Shown in pieces: positions 16,409 to 25,170 of a stretch of 33,104 nucleotides of DNA; the stretch's first letter is position 1; every line of letters begins with the position of its first letter. Source of the stretch: an uncultured Eubacterium sp. (GTDB taxonomy: Bacteria > Bacillota > Clostridia > Lachnospirales > Lachnospiraceae); the NCBI GenBank assembly GCA_910586045.1, contig CAJUIH010000025.1:1-33104 (forward strand), given 5' to 3'. The position numbers were made by a program, and so were the translations under genes. Under the pieces are notes generated by a model, which ran no database searches, was not told the origin of the DNA, and saw only the letters and a list, made by a program, of their open reading frames with translations.

Positions 16409-16505
16409 TTTTTTCCTCCTGCAAATTGCTAAAAATACTGTATCTATTCCTTGGGCTTATGAGTCCGCATAGATGCCGCAGGCTCCATAAGTTTGCATAA
16501 ATAGT

Positions 16506-16534
16506 ATTGTACACAATAACAGGGGATTCAGCAA
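16506..16534 (-). promoter_or_regulatory. promoter of yajC and its structured leader
   Basis: TTGCTG (16529-16534), a 17-base spacer and TACAAT (16506-16511) on the minus strand form a good promoter. The leader of nearly 100 bases can fold: CTTATGGAG pairs with CTCATAAG around GCAT-CT-ATGC, and AATACT near the start can pair with AGTATT shortly before the ribosome site. No known riboswitch class is recognised. Confidence 0.55.
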
Positions 16535-16585
16535 GGCTTTTTCGAAAAATTTATAGATCCTTTTCGTTTTTTTTATCAAATTTTT

Positions 16586-17390
16586 TTACACAGCACAACT
16601 GATGCACTCTAACAAACAGCCAGACACCTGATCTGCAAACGTTTCACAATCCCCATCCAGCACCGCCTGGTAGAGCCGCGTTAAATCCGTTGTCCTACAT
16701 ACTGTACAAACCACTCCCGGATTGTATTTTCATAAATGTAGGCGACTTCTTCATTTGGGATCGCAAGCTTTACGTACAGGCATCTTCCAATCTGTTTTTC
16801 TGATACTTTTTTCAGATAACCTGTAAAAAATAAAAAATTCCAATATTACAGTTCTGCGGTGATATTTTTTCAGGCAGTCTGTAAGAAATTTCAAAGATTT
16901 TGCATACACAATCGGATCCGCGCGTTCCGACATAATTTGCTTATATTTACAAATCTCTTCTTCCAACAGGACTGTGTGGTTCAGCACATAGCTATGACGC
17001 CTGTATTCCCCCGCAATCTCGTCACACAGGCTTGCGTAAGCCATTGCAAAATCCGGTTGTTTTGCGGATTTCAGAGTAAGGCTGATCACGGGATACTGCC
17101 CGGTCTGCGCAAGCGTTTCCTTTTCTGCGTACATTATGCTAAGTCCTTTGAAAAGACCGCGCTTTTGTGTTTTGTGCCCGTGCGCATCCCGTTCATCCTC
17201 AAAAAAAACAGCGCAGCATGCTAAGGGAAAGTGTTTTTCCAAAACGCCTTGGACGGGTAAACAAATTGACCTTTCCCTTTTTTTCCAGCAGCTCTCCAAT
17301 TAGCTTTGTTTTATCTGCAAAATAATAACCCTTTGTAATCAGTTCTTCAAAATTATCAATTCCCATCGGCAGCGGCTTATACTGTTTCAT
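16586..17390 (-). pseudogene. AAA-family ATPase (DUF1703 type), degenerate
   Basis: The N-terminus reads MKQYKPLPMGIDNFEEL, GYYFADKT and TRPRRFGKTLSLSML, the start of a common Clostridium/Bacteroides ATPase family with a C-terminal nuclease-like domain (usually about 520-580 residues). An extra T in a run of eight (17201-17208) shifts the frame. The next frame continues to KFLTDCLKKYH. A large internal deletion with another shift then leads to FFTGYLKKVSEKQIG and PNEEVAYIYENTIREWF. A further shift near 16690 leads to LYQAVLDGDCETFADQ and a final TAA at 16586-16588. The start overlaps the tgt stop by 14 bp. It is clearly dead. Confidence 0.8.
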
Positions 17391-18531
17391 CCGCTTCTCC
17401 CTGTCCGCGCATCGCGCTTATTTTGCTTTCCCGGTACGCCGCAAACCGCCCCTCGTCGAGCGCGCCGCGGATCTCTTCCATCAGATGATTGTAAAAATAC
17501 AAATTATGCAGGACGCACAAACGCATCCCGAGCATTTCTTTTGCCTTTAAAAGGTGGCGGATATACGCCCTGCTGTATCTGCGGCATGCCGGACACGCAC
17601 AGCCTTCTTCGATTGGGCGCGTATCTTTTTCGTACCGTTTATTAAACAGGTTCCGCTTCCCTTCGTTTGTATAGACATGTCCGTGCCTGCCGTTTCTGGT
17701 CGGATACACGCAGTCAAAAAAATCTACGCCGCGCGCCACGGCCTCCAGAATGTTTTCCGGCGTGCCGACCCCCATTAAATACGTTGGTTTTTCGACCGGC
17801 AGATAGGGAACCGTTTCTTCCAGAATACAATACATTTCCGCATGGGTTTCCCCGACCGCCAACCCGCCGACCGCGTAGCCGTCCAGATCCATCTCGGCGA
17901 TGCGTTTGGCATGGTCTATGCGGATATCCGCAAATACGGCCCCCTGGTTAATGGCAAATAATAGCTGGTCTTTATTAATCGTATCGTCCAGGCTGTTTAA
18001 CCGTCCCATTTCGTCCTTGCACCGTTTCAGCCAGCGCGTCGTACGGTCTACAGAGTTTTTTACATATGCCCGGTCCGCGCGGCTGGACGGGCATTCGTCA
18101 AATGCCATGGCAATCGTAGAGGCCAGATTCGACTGGATCTGCATACTCTGCTCCGGACCCATAAAAATTTTGCGCCCGTCTACATGGGACCGGAAATAGA
18201 CCCCTTCTTCTTTTATTTTCCTAAGACTTGCTAAGGAAAACACCTGGAAACCGCCGGAATCGGTTAAAATCGGCTTGTCCCATGCCATAAATTTGTGCAG
18301 GCCGCCCAGTTCCCGCACCAGCAGGTCGCCTGGCCGTACATGCAGGTGGTAGGTGTTCGACAGTTCCACCTGTGTCCCGATCCTTTCCAAATCTTCGGTA
18401 GAAACCGCCCCTTTAATGGCCCCGCAGGTTCCTACATTCATAAATACCGGCGTTTGGATATCTCCATGCACGGTATGGAAAATGCCGCGCTTCGCGCGGC
18501 CTTCCTGTGTAATTAGCTCATATCTTTTCAT
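17377..18531 (-). CDS. tgt: tRNA-guanine transglycosylase (queuine/preQ1 tRNA-ribosyltransferase)
   Basis: The 384-residue enzyme swaps guanine-34 for preQ1 in tRNAs with GUN anticodons, a step of queuosine formation. It has Asp91 in LTDSGGFQVFSL, the recognition segment VGGLAVGE, the nucleophile Asp273 in FFDCVYPTRNGRHG, and a zinc site Cys311, Cys313, Cys316 and His342 (CACPAC and VLHNLYFY). Its ATG overlaps the stop of the upstream IMP-cyclohydrolase-like gene as ATGA, so they are translationally coupled. The last codons overlap the start of the broken ATPase gene. Confidence 0.95.
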   Translation of the reverse strand: MKRYELITQEGRAKRGIFHTVHGDIQTPVFMNVGTCGAIKGAVSTEDLERIGTQVELSNTYHLHVRPGDLLVRELGGLHKFMAWDKPILTDSGGFQVFSLASLRKIKEEGVYFRSHVDGRKIFMGPEQSMQIQSNLASTIAMAFDECPSSRADRAYVKNSVDRTTRWLKRCKDEMGRLNSLDDTINKDQLLFAINQGAVFADIRIDHAKRIAEMDLDGYAVGGLAVGETHAEMYCILEETVPYLPVEKPTYLMGVGTPENILEAVARGVDFFDCVYPTRNGRHGHVYTNEGKRNLFNKRYEKDTRPIEEGCACPACRRYSRAYIRHLLKAKEMLGMRLCVLHNLYFYNHLMEEIRGALDEGRFAAYRESKISAMRGQGEADETV

Positions 18532-19241
18532 TGATTTTTATTCACAATCCTTGTCTCATATTTCCCGTCCGCAATCTGGATGTAACGCACAAACAGGGAT
18601 ACCTTGTTTTCCTCATTCAGACTGTTCCAAACAGACTCTGTAAACGCATCTATGCTGCCGCTGATCCCGATACGTACCGGCTCTCCCTCAAAGCTCGGCA
18701 GCGGATCGCCGTCCCCTTGGTAAGTATGAATCAAATGCCCTTCTCCCGCAATCGGGTTTTCATAGGCGAATGTATAGCGGCTGCAGGATTCCGGCCTGCC
18801 CTCGCTGCTTTTTAAAATAGACATCGCATAATTGTAGCCGCCGTTTTCGATATGCAGGATGCCGGATATACGCGGCGTATAATTCGGCGCGTCCGGCTCA
18901 AACGTCCTCGTCCGCAGCGCCTGCTCAAATGTCTGCTGCCTGTCCATGCAAGTATAAATCGTATCGGTCTGATCCCCGTTTGTCACAATCGTTTTGTTGC
19001 CGAGCACACGTACAGGCGCATAGATCACAAGGCTTGGATCGCTTAGCTTTGCCGGATCATAAGCCTTTGTACGGATCCCTTCGCCGTCTTCCACAAAAAC
19101 ACGGTTGCGGCTGTTTACGCTTCTGCCCATTATAAAATAAGCCGTTACCGCGCAGCCGCCGTCCGGGGATTTTCCAATCACGATTCCCCTGCCCGGGTAA
19201 GGGTTGCTTGTTAACAGATGTTCTAGTGATGCCTGCTTCAT
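18528..19241 (-). CDS. IMP cyclohydrolase (PurO-like family)
   Basis: The 237-residue protein matches the PF07826-type IMP cyclohydrolase family: NPYPGRGIVIG, AYFIMGRSVNSRNRVF, NGDQTDTIY and YEPDAPNYTPRI-like FEPDAPNYTPRISG. PurO closes the ring of FAICAR to give IMP, the last step of purine synthesis. In clostridia this family can stand in for the PurH cyclohydrolase domain. AGGAGG lies 8 bases before the ATG. The gene is coupled to tgt by a 4-bp overlap. No other purine gene is near, so its role here rests on family similarity. Confidence 0.8.
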   Translation of the reverse strand: MKQASLEHLLTSNPYPGRGIVIGKSPDGGCAVTAYFIMGRSVNSRNRVFVEDGEGIRTKAYDPAKLSDPSLVIYAPVRVLGNKTIVTNGDQTDTIYTCMDRQQTFEQALRTRTFEPDAPNYTPRISGILHIENGGYNYAMSILKSSEGRPESCSRYTFAYENPIAGEGHLIHTYQGDGDPLPSFEGEPVRIGISGSIDAFTESVWNSLNEENKVSLFVRYIQIADGKYETRIVNKNQ

Positions 19242-19335
19242 TATTTATGCCTCCTTTTCCAATCGGATGCCGATCATTTCCGCTGCTTCTACAGTTTCTT
19301 TCGCGCATCCCGTTTGTTCTTTCTCATCCAACCTT

Positions 19336-19384
19336 ACTTGTCTTTTTCTCCGATAGCACCAGGCAAAAATCAGTTACACAGCCC
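19336..19384 (-). repeat. half copy of the 92-bp palindromic element
   Basis: Read on the minus strand this is the right half of the element: GGGCTGTGTAACTGATTTTT, then GCCTGGTGCTATCGGAGAAA, ending AAGACAAGT. It begins 4 bp after the stop of the acetyltransferase gene and lacks the left arm, so it cannot form the long hairpin. Confidence 0.75.
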
Positions 19385-19387
19385 AGA

Positions 19388-20020
19388 TCATGCTAAGATC
19401 TCATCCATAGAAGCAGCGGCAAAAGACTCCAGCGCGCTATGATGGGTAAGCGCTTTTATAATACTCCAGCCCTCCCTGCTGTGCAGCGCGTTGTCTGGTA
19501 CCGGACGAAATCCAAAATCAAGATAAACGCGGCATGCAAGCCATGTCGTAGTCTGTGTCGGTATTTTGGCGTGTGTATAACCAAGCCCGCGCATAATCTC
19601 CAGTGTATGGGAAATCAAAGGCTTCGACAGGCCCTTTCCCTGGTATTCCCTGCGCACAGCCACCCAGTGCAGCCAGCCGTCCCCTGATTTGTCCCGGCCA
19701 AAAACATCATAAAATGCCGTACCTGTCGCTACCTTTTCCCCTTTTTCATTTTCTATAAAAACCATCCGGCCAGGTAGCAGATCTTCATACTGTCCATAGT
19801 AACGGCTCCACGCTTCCCGGCCCTGTGCATCGTCTGTAAATTCCCTGGCGGATTTTTCGATCGCAATCCACTGGTCGCGGTCGCCCGGCTGGTAAAAAAC
19901 GAATGCATATCCTTCCGGGAGCGGAAAATAAGGAATCTCCTTTAAATCACGTTCCAGCAGCAGCTCATAATAGCGGATGCGGCTGTCATGGTTATCAAAC
20001 TGTATGTTATTTCTATTCAT
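19388..20020 (-). CDS. GNAT-family N-acetyltransferase
   Basis: This 210-residue protein has the acetyl-CoA-binding motif of the GNAT fold in HWVAVRREYQGKGLSKPLI (R-x-x-x-x-G-x-G type), followed by the helix and strand GYTHAKIPTQTT and VYLDFGFRPV. An N-terminal extension (about 1-50) resembles that of some Lachnospiraceae acetyltransferases. The substrate is unknown. The start at 20020 (MNRNNIQFDNHD) is preferred over in-frame 20086 because it leaves a normal gap to the upstream gene. The site where a Shine-Dalgarno sequence should be is a run of nine G (20027-20035), 6 bases before the ATG, which is unusual. Confidence 0.8.
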   Translation of the reverse strand: MNRNNIQFDNHDSRIRYYELLLERDLKEIPYFPLPEGYAFVFYQPGDRDQWIAIEKSAREFTDDAQGREAWSRYYGQYEDLLPGRMVFIENEKGEKVATGTAFYDVFGRDKSGDGWLHWVAVRREYQGKGLSKPLISHTLEIMRGLGYTHAKIPTQTTTWLACRVYLDFGFRPVPDNALHSREGWSIIKALTHHSALESFAAASMDEILA

Positions 20021-20104
20021 CAAGATCCCCCCCCCAGACTGTCCGAAAACTCCTCTGACTGCTTTGGTTTCCACTGTTTCGCGCATGCTTGCGCTGTCTT
20101 CCTT

Positions 20105-22027
20105 TTACGCATAGACCAGACTCTTGCCAAGCGTCCGCAAAAAATCCGCCCCGTTGACCGGTTTGGAATACAAATAGCCCTGGAAAAAGTCGCAGCCCAT
20201 AGTTTCCAAAAGATCCGCCTGTTCCTGCGTCTCGACCCCTTCGGCTATCACATTCATCTGCATGGCTTTAATCATGGCCATCGAATATTTCAGCGCATGC
20301 ATGGCTTTTGTATTTTCCATCGCCGACCATACAATCGTCTTATCCATTTTAATCGTATGGAACGGGTATTCGATAATCGTAGCCGTATTGGAAAATCCGG
20401 TGCCATAATCATCCAGAAAGAAACGCATGCCGCGGCTTGTAAGCTGGTGCATATTTTGCTCCAGCGTCTCACGGGAAACGATCGCTGCCGTTTCTGTAAT
20501 TTCCAGACTAATGTAATGGTAATCCAGTCCGTATTCATCCATAATCGCAAGCAGCGTTTCGTACAGTTTTTCCTGCATACACTGCACGACAGACAAATTT
20601 ACGTCAATCGTTTCAATCCCGTATTCCCATATCTGGTGCGTTTTGATAAAGCTGCATACTTCCCGAAAGACATACATGCCGATTTCCAAAATCATACCGT
20701 TTTTTTCCGCTAACGGAATAAACTCCTCCGGACTGATCACACCGTATTCTTCATCGGACAGGCGCACCAATGCTTCCGCCGATGTAAAGCGTTTCTTTTC
20801 CACCGAATAGATCGGCTGGTACCAGACATCGAATTGCTTGTGCGCAACCGCACGCCTTAAAATCTGGATAATCTGAAAATCCCTGCCTACATTTTTGAGC
20901 GTTTCTTCGTTGGCATAAACTACCCCGGCGCTTGCGCCGATATTTGCCGCCACATTGAAATATTCAATGGCATCCAGCACGTCGTCTACGTTTTTTACAT
21001 TGTCCGGGTAAGACAGCATGCACATCGGCACGGACAGCGAAATGCCCGCATCCTCTGCCTGAAACGGCGTTAAAAACCGTTTTTGGATCTTTTTGATTAC
21101 GGCATTGGCGGACGCGGTACTTGCGGTGATGACCGCAAACTGCGACCCGGACAAATAAAATACCCGCTTTTTGCCGCAGGTCTGCTGCAAAAACTCCGCG
21201 ATCTGCTTTAGCAATTGATTCCAGCTTGTTACGCCAAGCGTTTCTGTAATGTATTTCAGCCCGTGGATACGGATGCCGATTACGGTAAATTTCCGCCGTT
21301 TGCGCATATGCATGGACAGCATTTCCACAAACGCATGGTCATTATAAGCGCCTACGAGCTTATTCGCATAATCCTCCGGATTTTCCAGCGACAGATAAAT
21401 CAGCAGAACCGCAATCGCGATCGCAAACTGCACAATCAGCAGACGGTCTGTGACCATCTGCATCACAACCGCAACCATACACGCCAGCGTATAGCAGTAG
21501 GAAATGATCCGCTGCCCTTTATGGAGCAGCTTCGCGGACTGTACCGTACGTACAAACGAAGCCCATATATAAAGCAGCGATACCGCATACAAAACCGCCA
21601 TCCCGTTTCCATATCGGTATGCCCTCTGCCCGTCCAGGTAAAATACACAGTGCGTAAACGGCGTCGAAAGAATCAGGCCCGTGTCCACCGCATAGGGGAT
21701 CAGAATCTGCAGCCTGTCATGCAGCGGCATTCTGGACGTTTTTTTATTTAAATAAATCACATACATATAATATACAGGCGTAATCGCGTTAAACATCAGC
21801 AGATAGATCTCGTTTAGGGCGTAATTCAGCCAGACCGGGACTTCTTTTGTATGTTCAATCGTATACACCGTAATCAAATCGAATACAGACGAGGCCAAAG
21901 AAAGGTAAATCAGCGCCGTCAGCACAAATGTCATTCTCGTATTTACTGTCTTTTTATAAAAGAAGTGTACCGCTACGGAAAACGTAACAATCATAGCCGC
22001 CACATCATATTGGACTTCATACATCAT
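20105..22027 (-). CDS. membrane-bound degenerate GGDEF plus EAL domain protein
   Basis: About seven hydrophobic helices fill residues 1-215. A GGDEF-like domain follows (about 225-375), whose signature is SGSQF (293-297) instead of GGDEF, so it should not make c-di-GMP. The EAL domain (about 385-635) keeps all key residues: Glu418 in EALVR, Asn477 in NLS, Glu509 in LEITE, Asp539-Asp540 in DDYGTG, Lys560/563, Glu596 in EGVET and Gln616 in FFQGYLYSKP. It is therefore a likely c-di-GMP phosphodiesterase, controlled by a membrane sensor. The degenerate GGDEF may bind GTP as a regulator, as known in other proteins. ATG ATG starts follow AGAGGTGATGTT. Confidence 0.9.
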   Translation of the reverse strand: MMYEVQYDVAAMIVTFSVAVHFFYKKTVNTRMTFVLTALIYLSLASSVFDLITVYTIEHTKEVPVWLNYALNEIYLLMFNAITPVYYMYVIYLNKKTSRMPLHDRLQILIPYAVDTGLILSTPFTHCVFYLDGQRAYRYGNGMAVLYAVSLLYIWASFVRTVQSAKLLHKGQRIISYCYTLACMVAVVMQMVTDRLLIVQFAIAIAVLLIYLSLENPEDYANKLVGAYNDHAFVEMLSMHMRKRRKFTVIGIRIHGLKYITETLGVTSWNQLLKQIAEFLQQTCGKKRVFYLSGSQFAVITASTASANAVIKKIQKRFLTPFQAEDAGISLSVPMCMLSYPDNVKNVDDVLDAIEYFNVAANIGASAGVVYANEETLKNVGRDFQIIQILRRAVAHKQFDVWYQPIYSVEKKRFTSAEALVRLSDEEYGVISPEEFIPLAEKNGMILEIGMYVFREVCSFIKTHQIWEYGIETIDVNLSVVQCMQEKLYETLLAIMDEYGLDYHYISLEITETAAIVSRETLEQNMHQLTSRGMRFFLDDYGTGFSNTATIIEYPFHTIKMDKTIVWSAMENTKAMHALKYSMAMIKAMQMNVIAEGVETQEQADLLETMGCDFFQGYLYSKPVNGADFLRTLGKSLVYA

Positions 22028-22048
22028 AACATCACCTCTTTCCGCTTC

Positions 22049-23368
22049 TCACGCGGTACCAGGCAGCGACGCATAATTCCGTAATATTTCCGCACGCGAT
22101 TTCCATGTATGATACCGCACCGCCGCCTCCCGGCCGCTGCACGCCGCAGCGTAAACGCGTTCCGGCTCTTTCAAAAGCCCTTTTACCAGTTCCGGCAGTT
22201 GTTCCAGCCCGCACAAATCATAATAAAATAATTCCTTTTGGTCCGTAAACTGTTCTGTTAAATAGATGCTTGGATCTGTCAAAGCCGCCGCCCCCTGCAG
22301 CATCGCGGTAAACACCCGGTCGTGCGCGCCGTCTTTAAACCACGGCATCGTATTTAGCGCAAGCTTTGCCCCGGCCGCTGCGCGCACACAGGCCGCGGAA
22401 TCGGTCATGCCTCCATTGTGGATTACGTTTTGGGGACATTTACATGCCATAAGATCCCAGTCCTTGCCAAATACATACACTTTCATCCCCGCTTCCGCAA
22501 GGATGCGCACTGTTTTTTCCCGGAAATACGTACGGATCCACAAATCCACAGCCGGCATATTGCTCATTGCTTCACATAACTGCGCTTCCGTCAAATCCGG
22601 CATTTCCCGCATCAAAAGCCCCTCCATGCCGGATAACAAATCCCGCCCGGGATCACGGACAAACGCTTCGATGATTTCATAATAAAAGTCCCGGTACTCC
22701 GGCTCCAGCGCGTCCAACTGTTTTTCGATATTTGCCACCGGCACATAATTTGCGGTAAATACAAGCGGGTAAGGGCGCTGAAGCCACTGATCCAGTGTTT
22801 GTACAGGCGCAGGCCTTTCTTTTTCCAGCGGCATCGCCAATACTTCCAAATCCCTGCCGTCGCATGCCGCCCGCCAACAGCCGCTTCCCGTGCCGGACAC
22901 CGCGCCGTCTTCCTTATCGTCTGCCAGCAGCAGGTTTCCCGCCAGCGGCAAAAACACACACTGCAGATCCGGATAAAACCGCCGCATATAGGCCGCATGA
23001 TCCCTGTCAATGCAAAACGTCACCAGATCCGGCACCGGATGACGCAGGGCTTCGTAATAATAAATCGGATGGTCGACCAGGATATTCAGGCACCGGATTC
23101 CAAGCTGCTCCCATATACTGTCCGACGGGAGTCCCTGCGCATCCGCATCCCATAACTGCTCCTCCCCGCTTAACCCGATTGCGTTAAAAGTAATCAGTAC
23201 GGCCTGCGTACGGCTGCTTTGCATCCTCTGCCTTAACTTCCATGCACTCAGGCCGATTTTTTCAAAGTCCATCCAGAAAATCTCATAATCCAGCCGCGCA
23301 AATTCCTGCGCAATCTGCCGGGAAAAATACGTCAGTGTTTCTACCGCATGTTCACAAAAAATAATCAT
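22049..23368 (-). CDS. glycosyltransferase-like protein (CgeB/DUF3880 type)
   Basis: The product (439 residues from ATG 23368) has a Rossmann-like N-terminal half (MIIFCEHAVETLTYF, DYEIFWMDF, CLNILVDHPIYYYEAL). The C-terminal half has glycosyltransferase group 1 features: MKVYVFGKDWD, NVIHNGGMTD, AKLALNTMPWFKDGAHDRVF, and LQGAAALTDPSIYL. Proteins like this modify spore or cell-surface glycans. The donor and acceptor are unknown. The start at 23368 avoids the 59-bp overlap with the upstream gene that the longer frame would need. Its ribosome site is weak (CAGGGA, 10 bases away). It lies 21 bp ahead of the EAL gene. Confidence 0.75.
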   Translation of the reverse strand: MIIFCEHAVETLTYFSRQIAQEFARLDYEIFWMDFEKIGLSAWKLRQRMQSSRTQAVLITFNAIGLSGEEQLWDADAQGLPSDSIWEQLGIRCLNILVDHPIYYYEALRHPVPDLVTFCIDRDHAAYMRRFYPDLQCVFLPLAGNLLLADDKEDGAVSGTGSGCWRAACDGRDLEVLAMPLEKERPAPVQTLDQWLQRPYPLVFTANYVPVANIEKQLDALEPEYRDFYYEIIEAFVRDPGRDLLSGMEGLLMREMPDLTEAQLCEAMSNMPAVDLWIRTYFREKTVRILAEAGMKVYVFGKDWDLMACKCPQNVIHNGGMTDSAACVRAAAGAKLALNTMPWFKDGAHDRVFTAMLQGAAALTDPSIYLTEQFTDQKELFYYDLCGLEQLPELVKGLLKEPERVYAAACSGREAAVRYHTWKSRAEILRNYASLPGTA

Positions 23369-23417
23369 CTTACACGTCCCTGCCACGCTTTCGCCGCGCT
23401 GTATTCTTTCGCGGAGT

Positions 23418-24782
23418 TTAATTTTTAAAGCTGTGTACCGGAGCCGGAATCCTGCCGGTACGGCCGATAAACGCACTGCAGTCGTACGGATTGACCGGCA
23501 TCACCGGCGCATGCCCCAAAAGCCCGCCAAATTCCACACTGTCGCCGACGCCCTTTCCAATAACCGGGATCAGGCGCACCGCCGTCGTCTTCTGATTGAT
23601 CATACCGATGGCCATTTCGTCCGCAAGAATGCCGGAAATCGTGGCCGCCTTTGTATCCCCTGGAATCGCGATCATGTCAAGCCCCACCGAACACACACAG
23701 GTCATTGCCTCCAGCTTTTCCAAGGTCAGCGCGCCAATTTGCGCCGCGTCAATCATTCCCTGGTCTTCACTGACCGGAATAAACGCGCCGCTTAACCCCC
23801 CGACATAAGAAGACGCCATAATACCGCCTTTTTTCACCTGGTCGTTGAGCAGTGCGAGCGCGGCTGTCGTCCCCGGCGCTCCCGCGTACTCCACACCGAT
23901 TTCATGCAAAATATCCGCCACACTATCCCCAACCGCGGGCGTAGGCGCCAGCGACAGGTCAATAATGCCGAACGGGATACCAAGACGCCTGGATGCCTCT
24001 TTTGCAACCAACTGGCCTACTCTTGTAATTTTAAACGCGGTTTTTTTGATGGTTTCGCAAAGTACTTCAAAACTCTCGCCGCGCACCTGCTCCAACGCCG
24101 TTTTGACCACACCCGGCCCGCTGACTCCTACATGGATAACCGCGTCCGCTTCCGTAACCCCATGGAACGCGCCTGCCATAAACGGATTATCATCCGGCGC
24201 ATTGCAGAATACGACCAGCTTTGCACAGCCGAGCGAATCCCGTTCTTTCGTCCGCCGCGCGGTATCCAGAATAATTTCCCCCATCAGGCGTACGGCGTCC
24301 ATGTCGATTCCCGTTTTCGTCGACCCTACATTGACGGAACTGCATACAAAATCCGTCTGTGCCAATGCCTGCGGGATCGAACGGATCAGATTTTCATCCG
24401 CTTTTGTCATCCCTTTGGACACGAGCGCGGAATATCCGCCAATAAAATTAACGCCCGTCTTTTTTGCGGCCTGGTCCAGGGTACGCGCAATCGAAGCAAA
24501 ATCTTGCGGCGTCCTGCACGCCGCGCCGCCGACTAATGCGATCGGCGTCACGGAAATCCGCTTATTGACAATCGGAATACAATAGCTGTTTTCTATTTTC
24601 TGGCCGACGGATACTAAATCCCGCGCAACCGTTGTAATCTTTGCATAGATCTTTTCGTTTAACGCCGCAAGGTCCGAATCGATGCAGTCCAGCAGGCTGA
24701 TGCCGAGCGTAATCGTACGTACGTCCAGGTTTTCCTGCTCAATCATTTTATTTGTTTCCGCTACTTCGCCTATATTGATCAT
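23418..24782 (-). CDS. UPF0210 (PFL/DUF711) family protein
   Basis: The 454-residue protein belongs to the UPF0210 family, distantly related to pyruvate-formate-lyase-like folds and without a proven reaction. Family marks include ENLDVRTITLGISLLDC, FIGGYSALVSKG, SSVNVGSTKTGI, DDNPFMAGAFHG and GRTGRIPAPVHS. It is full length. The gene lies 47 bp downstream of an ACT-domain gene, and this pairing is conserved in many Firmicutes and archaea, which suggests that the ACT protein regulates it. No cofactor site can be assigned with confidence. Confidence 0.9.
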   Translation of the reverse strand: MINIGEVAETNKMIEQENLDVRTITLGISLLDCIDSDLAALNEKIYAKITTVARDLVSVGQKIENSYCIPIVNKRISVTPIALVGGAACRTPQDFASIARTLDQAAKKTGVNFIGGYSALVSKGMTKADENLIRSIPQALAQTDFVCSSVNVGSTKTGIDMDAVRLMGEIILDTARRTKERDSLGCAKLVVFCNAPDDNPFMAGAFHGVTEADAVIHVGVSGPGVVKTALEQVRGESFEVLCETIKKTAFKITRVGQLVAKEASRRLGIPFGIIDLSLAPTPAVGDSVADILHEIGVEYAGAPGTTAALALLNDQVKKGGIMASSYVGGLSGAFIPVSEDQGMIDAAQIGALTLEKLEAMTCVCSVGLDMIAIPGDTKAATISGILADEMAIGMINQKTTAVRLIPVIGKGVGDSVEFGGLLGHAPVMPVNPYDCSAFIGRTGRIPAPVHSFKN

Positions 24783-24829
24783 GGGTCTGTCTCCCTTTAT
24801 TTCTACTTTCCCGCCTTGTTTGCACGGTT

Positions 24830-25126
24830 TTAAATCCGGTGCATTTTTTCAAATATTTCTTCTTTCTGGCACTTAATGTCCACGCCGATCGTTTTTCCGA
24901 TTTCGGCAAGGTCTTTCGAACAGGTTGAAAAAGATACTTGGGATTCGTTCATTTCCACAATCATCATCATATGGAAAAATCCCTGTACAATCGTCTGTGA
25001 AATATCAAGAACATTAATACGCTGTTCGGATAAATACGTACACACTTTTGCAATAATGCCGACCGTATCCTTGCCCAATACGGTAATAATGGTCTTATCG
25101 GATGGTTTTGCTGCTGTCTGTTCCAT
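24830..25126 (-). CDS. ACT-domain protein (UPF0237)
   Basis: The 98-residue protein is a single ACT domain: TIITVLGKDTVGIIAKVCTY, then NVLDISQTIVQGFFHMMMIV. ACT domains bind amino acids or similar small ligands and regulate partner enzymes. It is paired with UPF0210, as in other genomes. The ribosome site is poor (AGAGAGACAGGC), so translation may depend on the upstream gene. Confidence 0.9.
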   Translation of the reverse strand: MEQTAAKPSDKTIITVLGKDTVGIIAKVCTYLSEQRINVLDISQTIVQGFFHMMMIVEMNESQVSFSTCSKDLAEIGKTIGVDIKCQKEEIFEKMHRI

Positions 25127-25170
25127 GCCTGTCTCTCTTTCTTTTATTTATGTTTTCTACCGCGCCGTTA

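Noticed and set aside
17201..17208. Eight-T slippery run as programmed frameshifting in the ATPase gene
   Set aside because: The same gene has further frameshifts and a large deletion downstream, so slippage here would not restore a protein.
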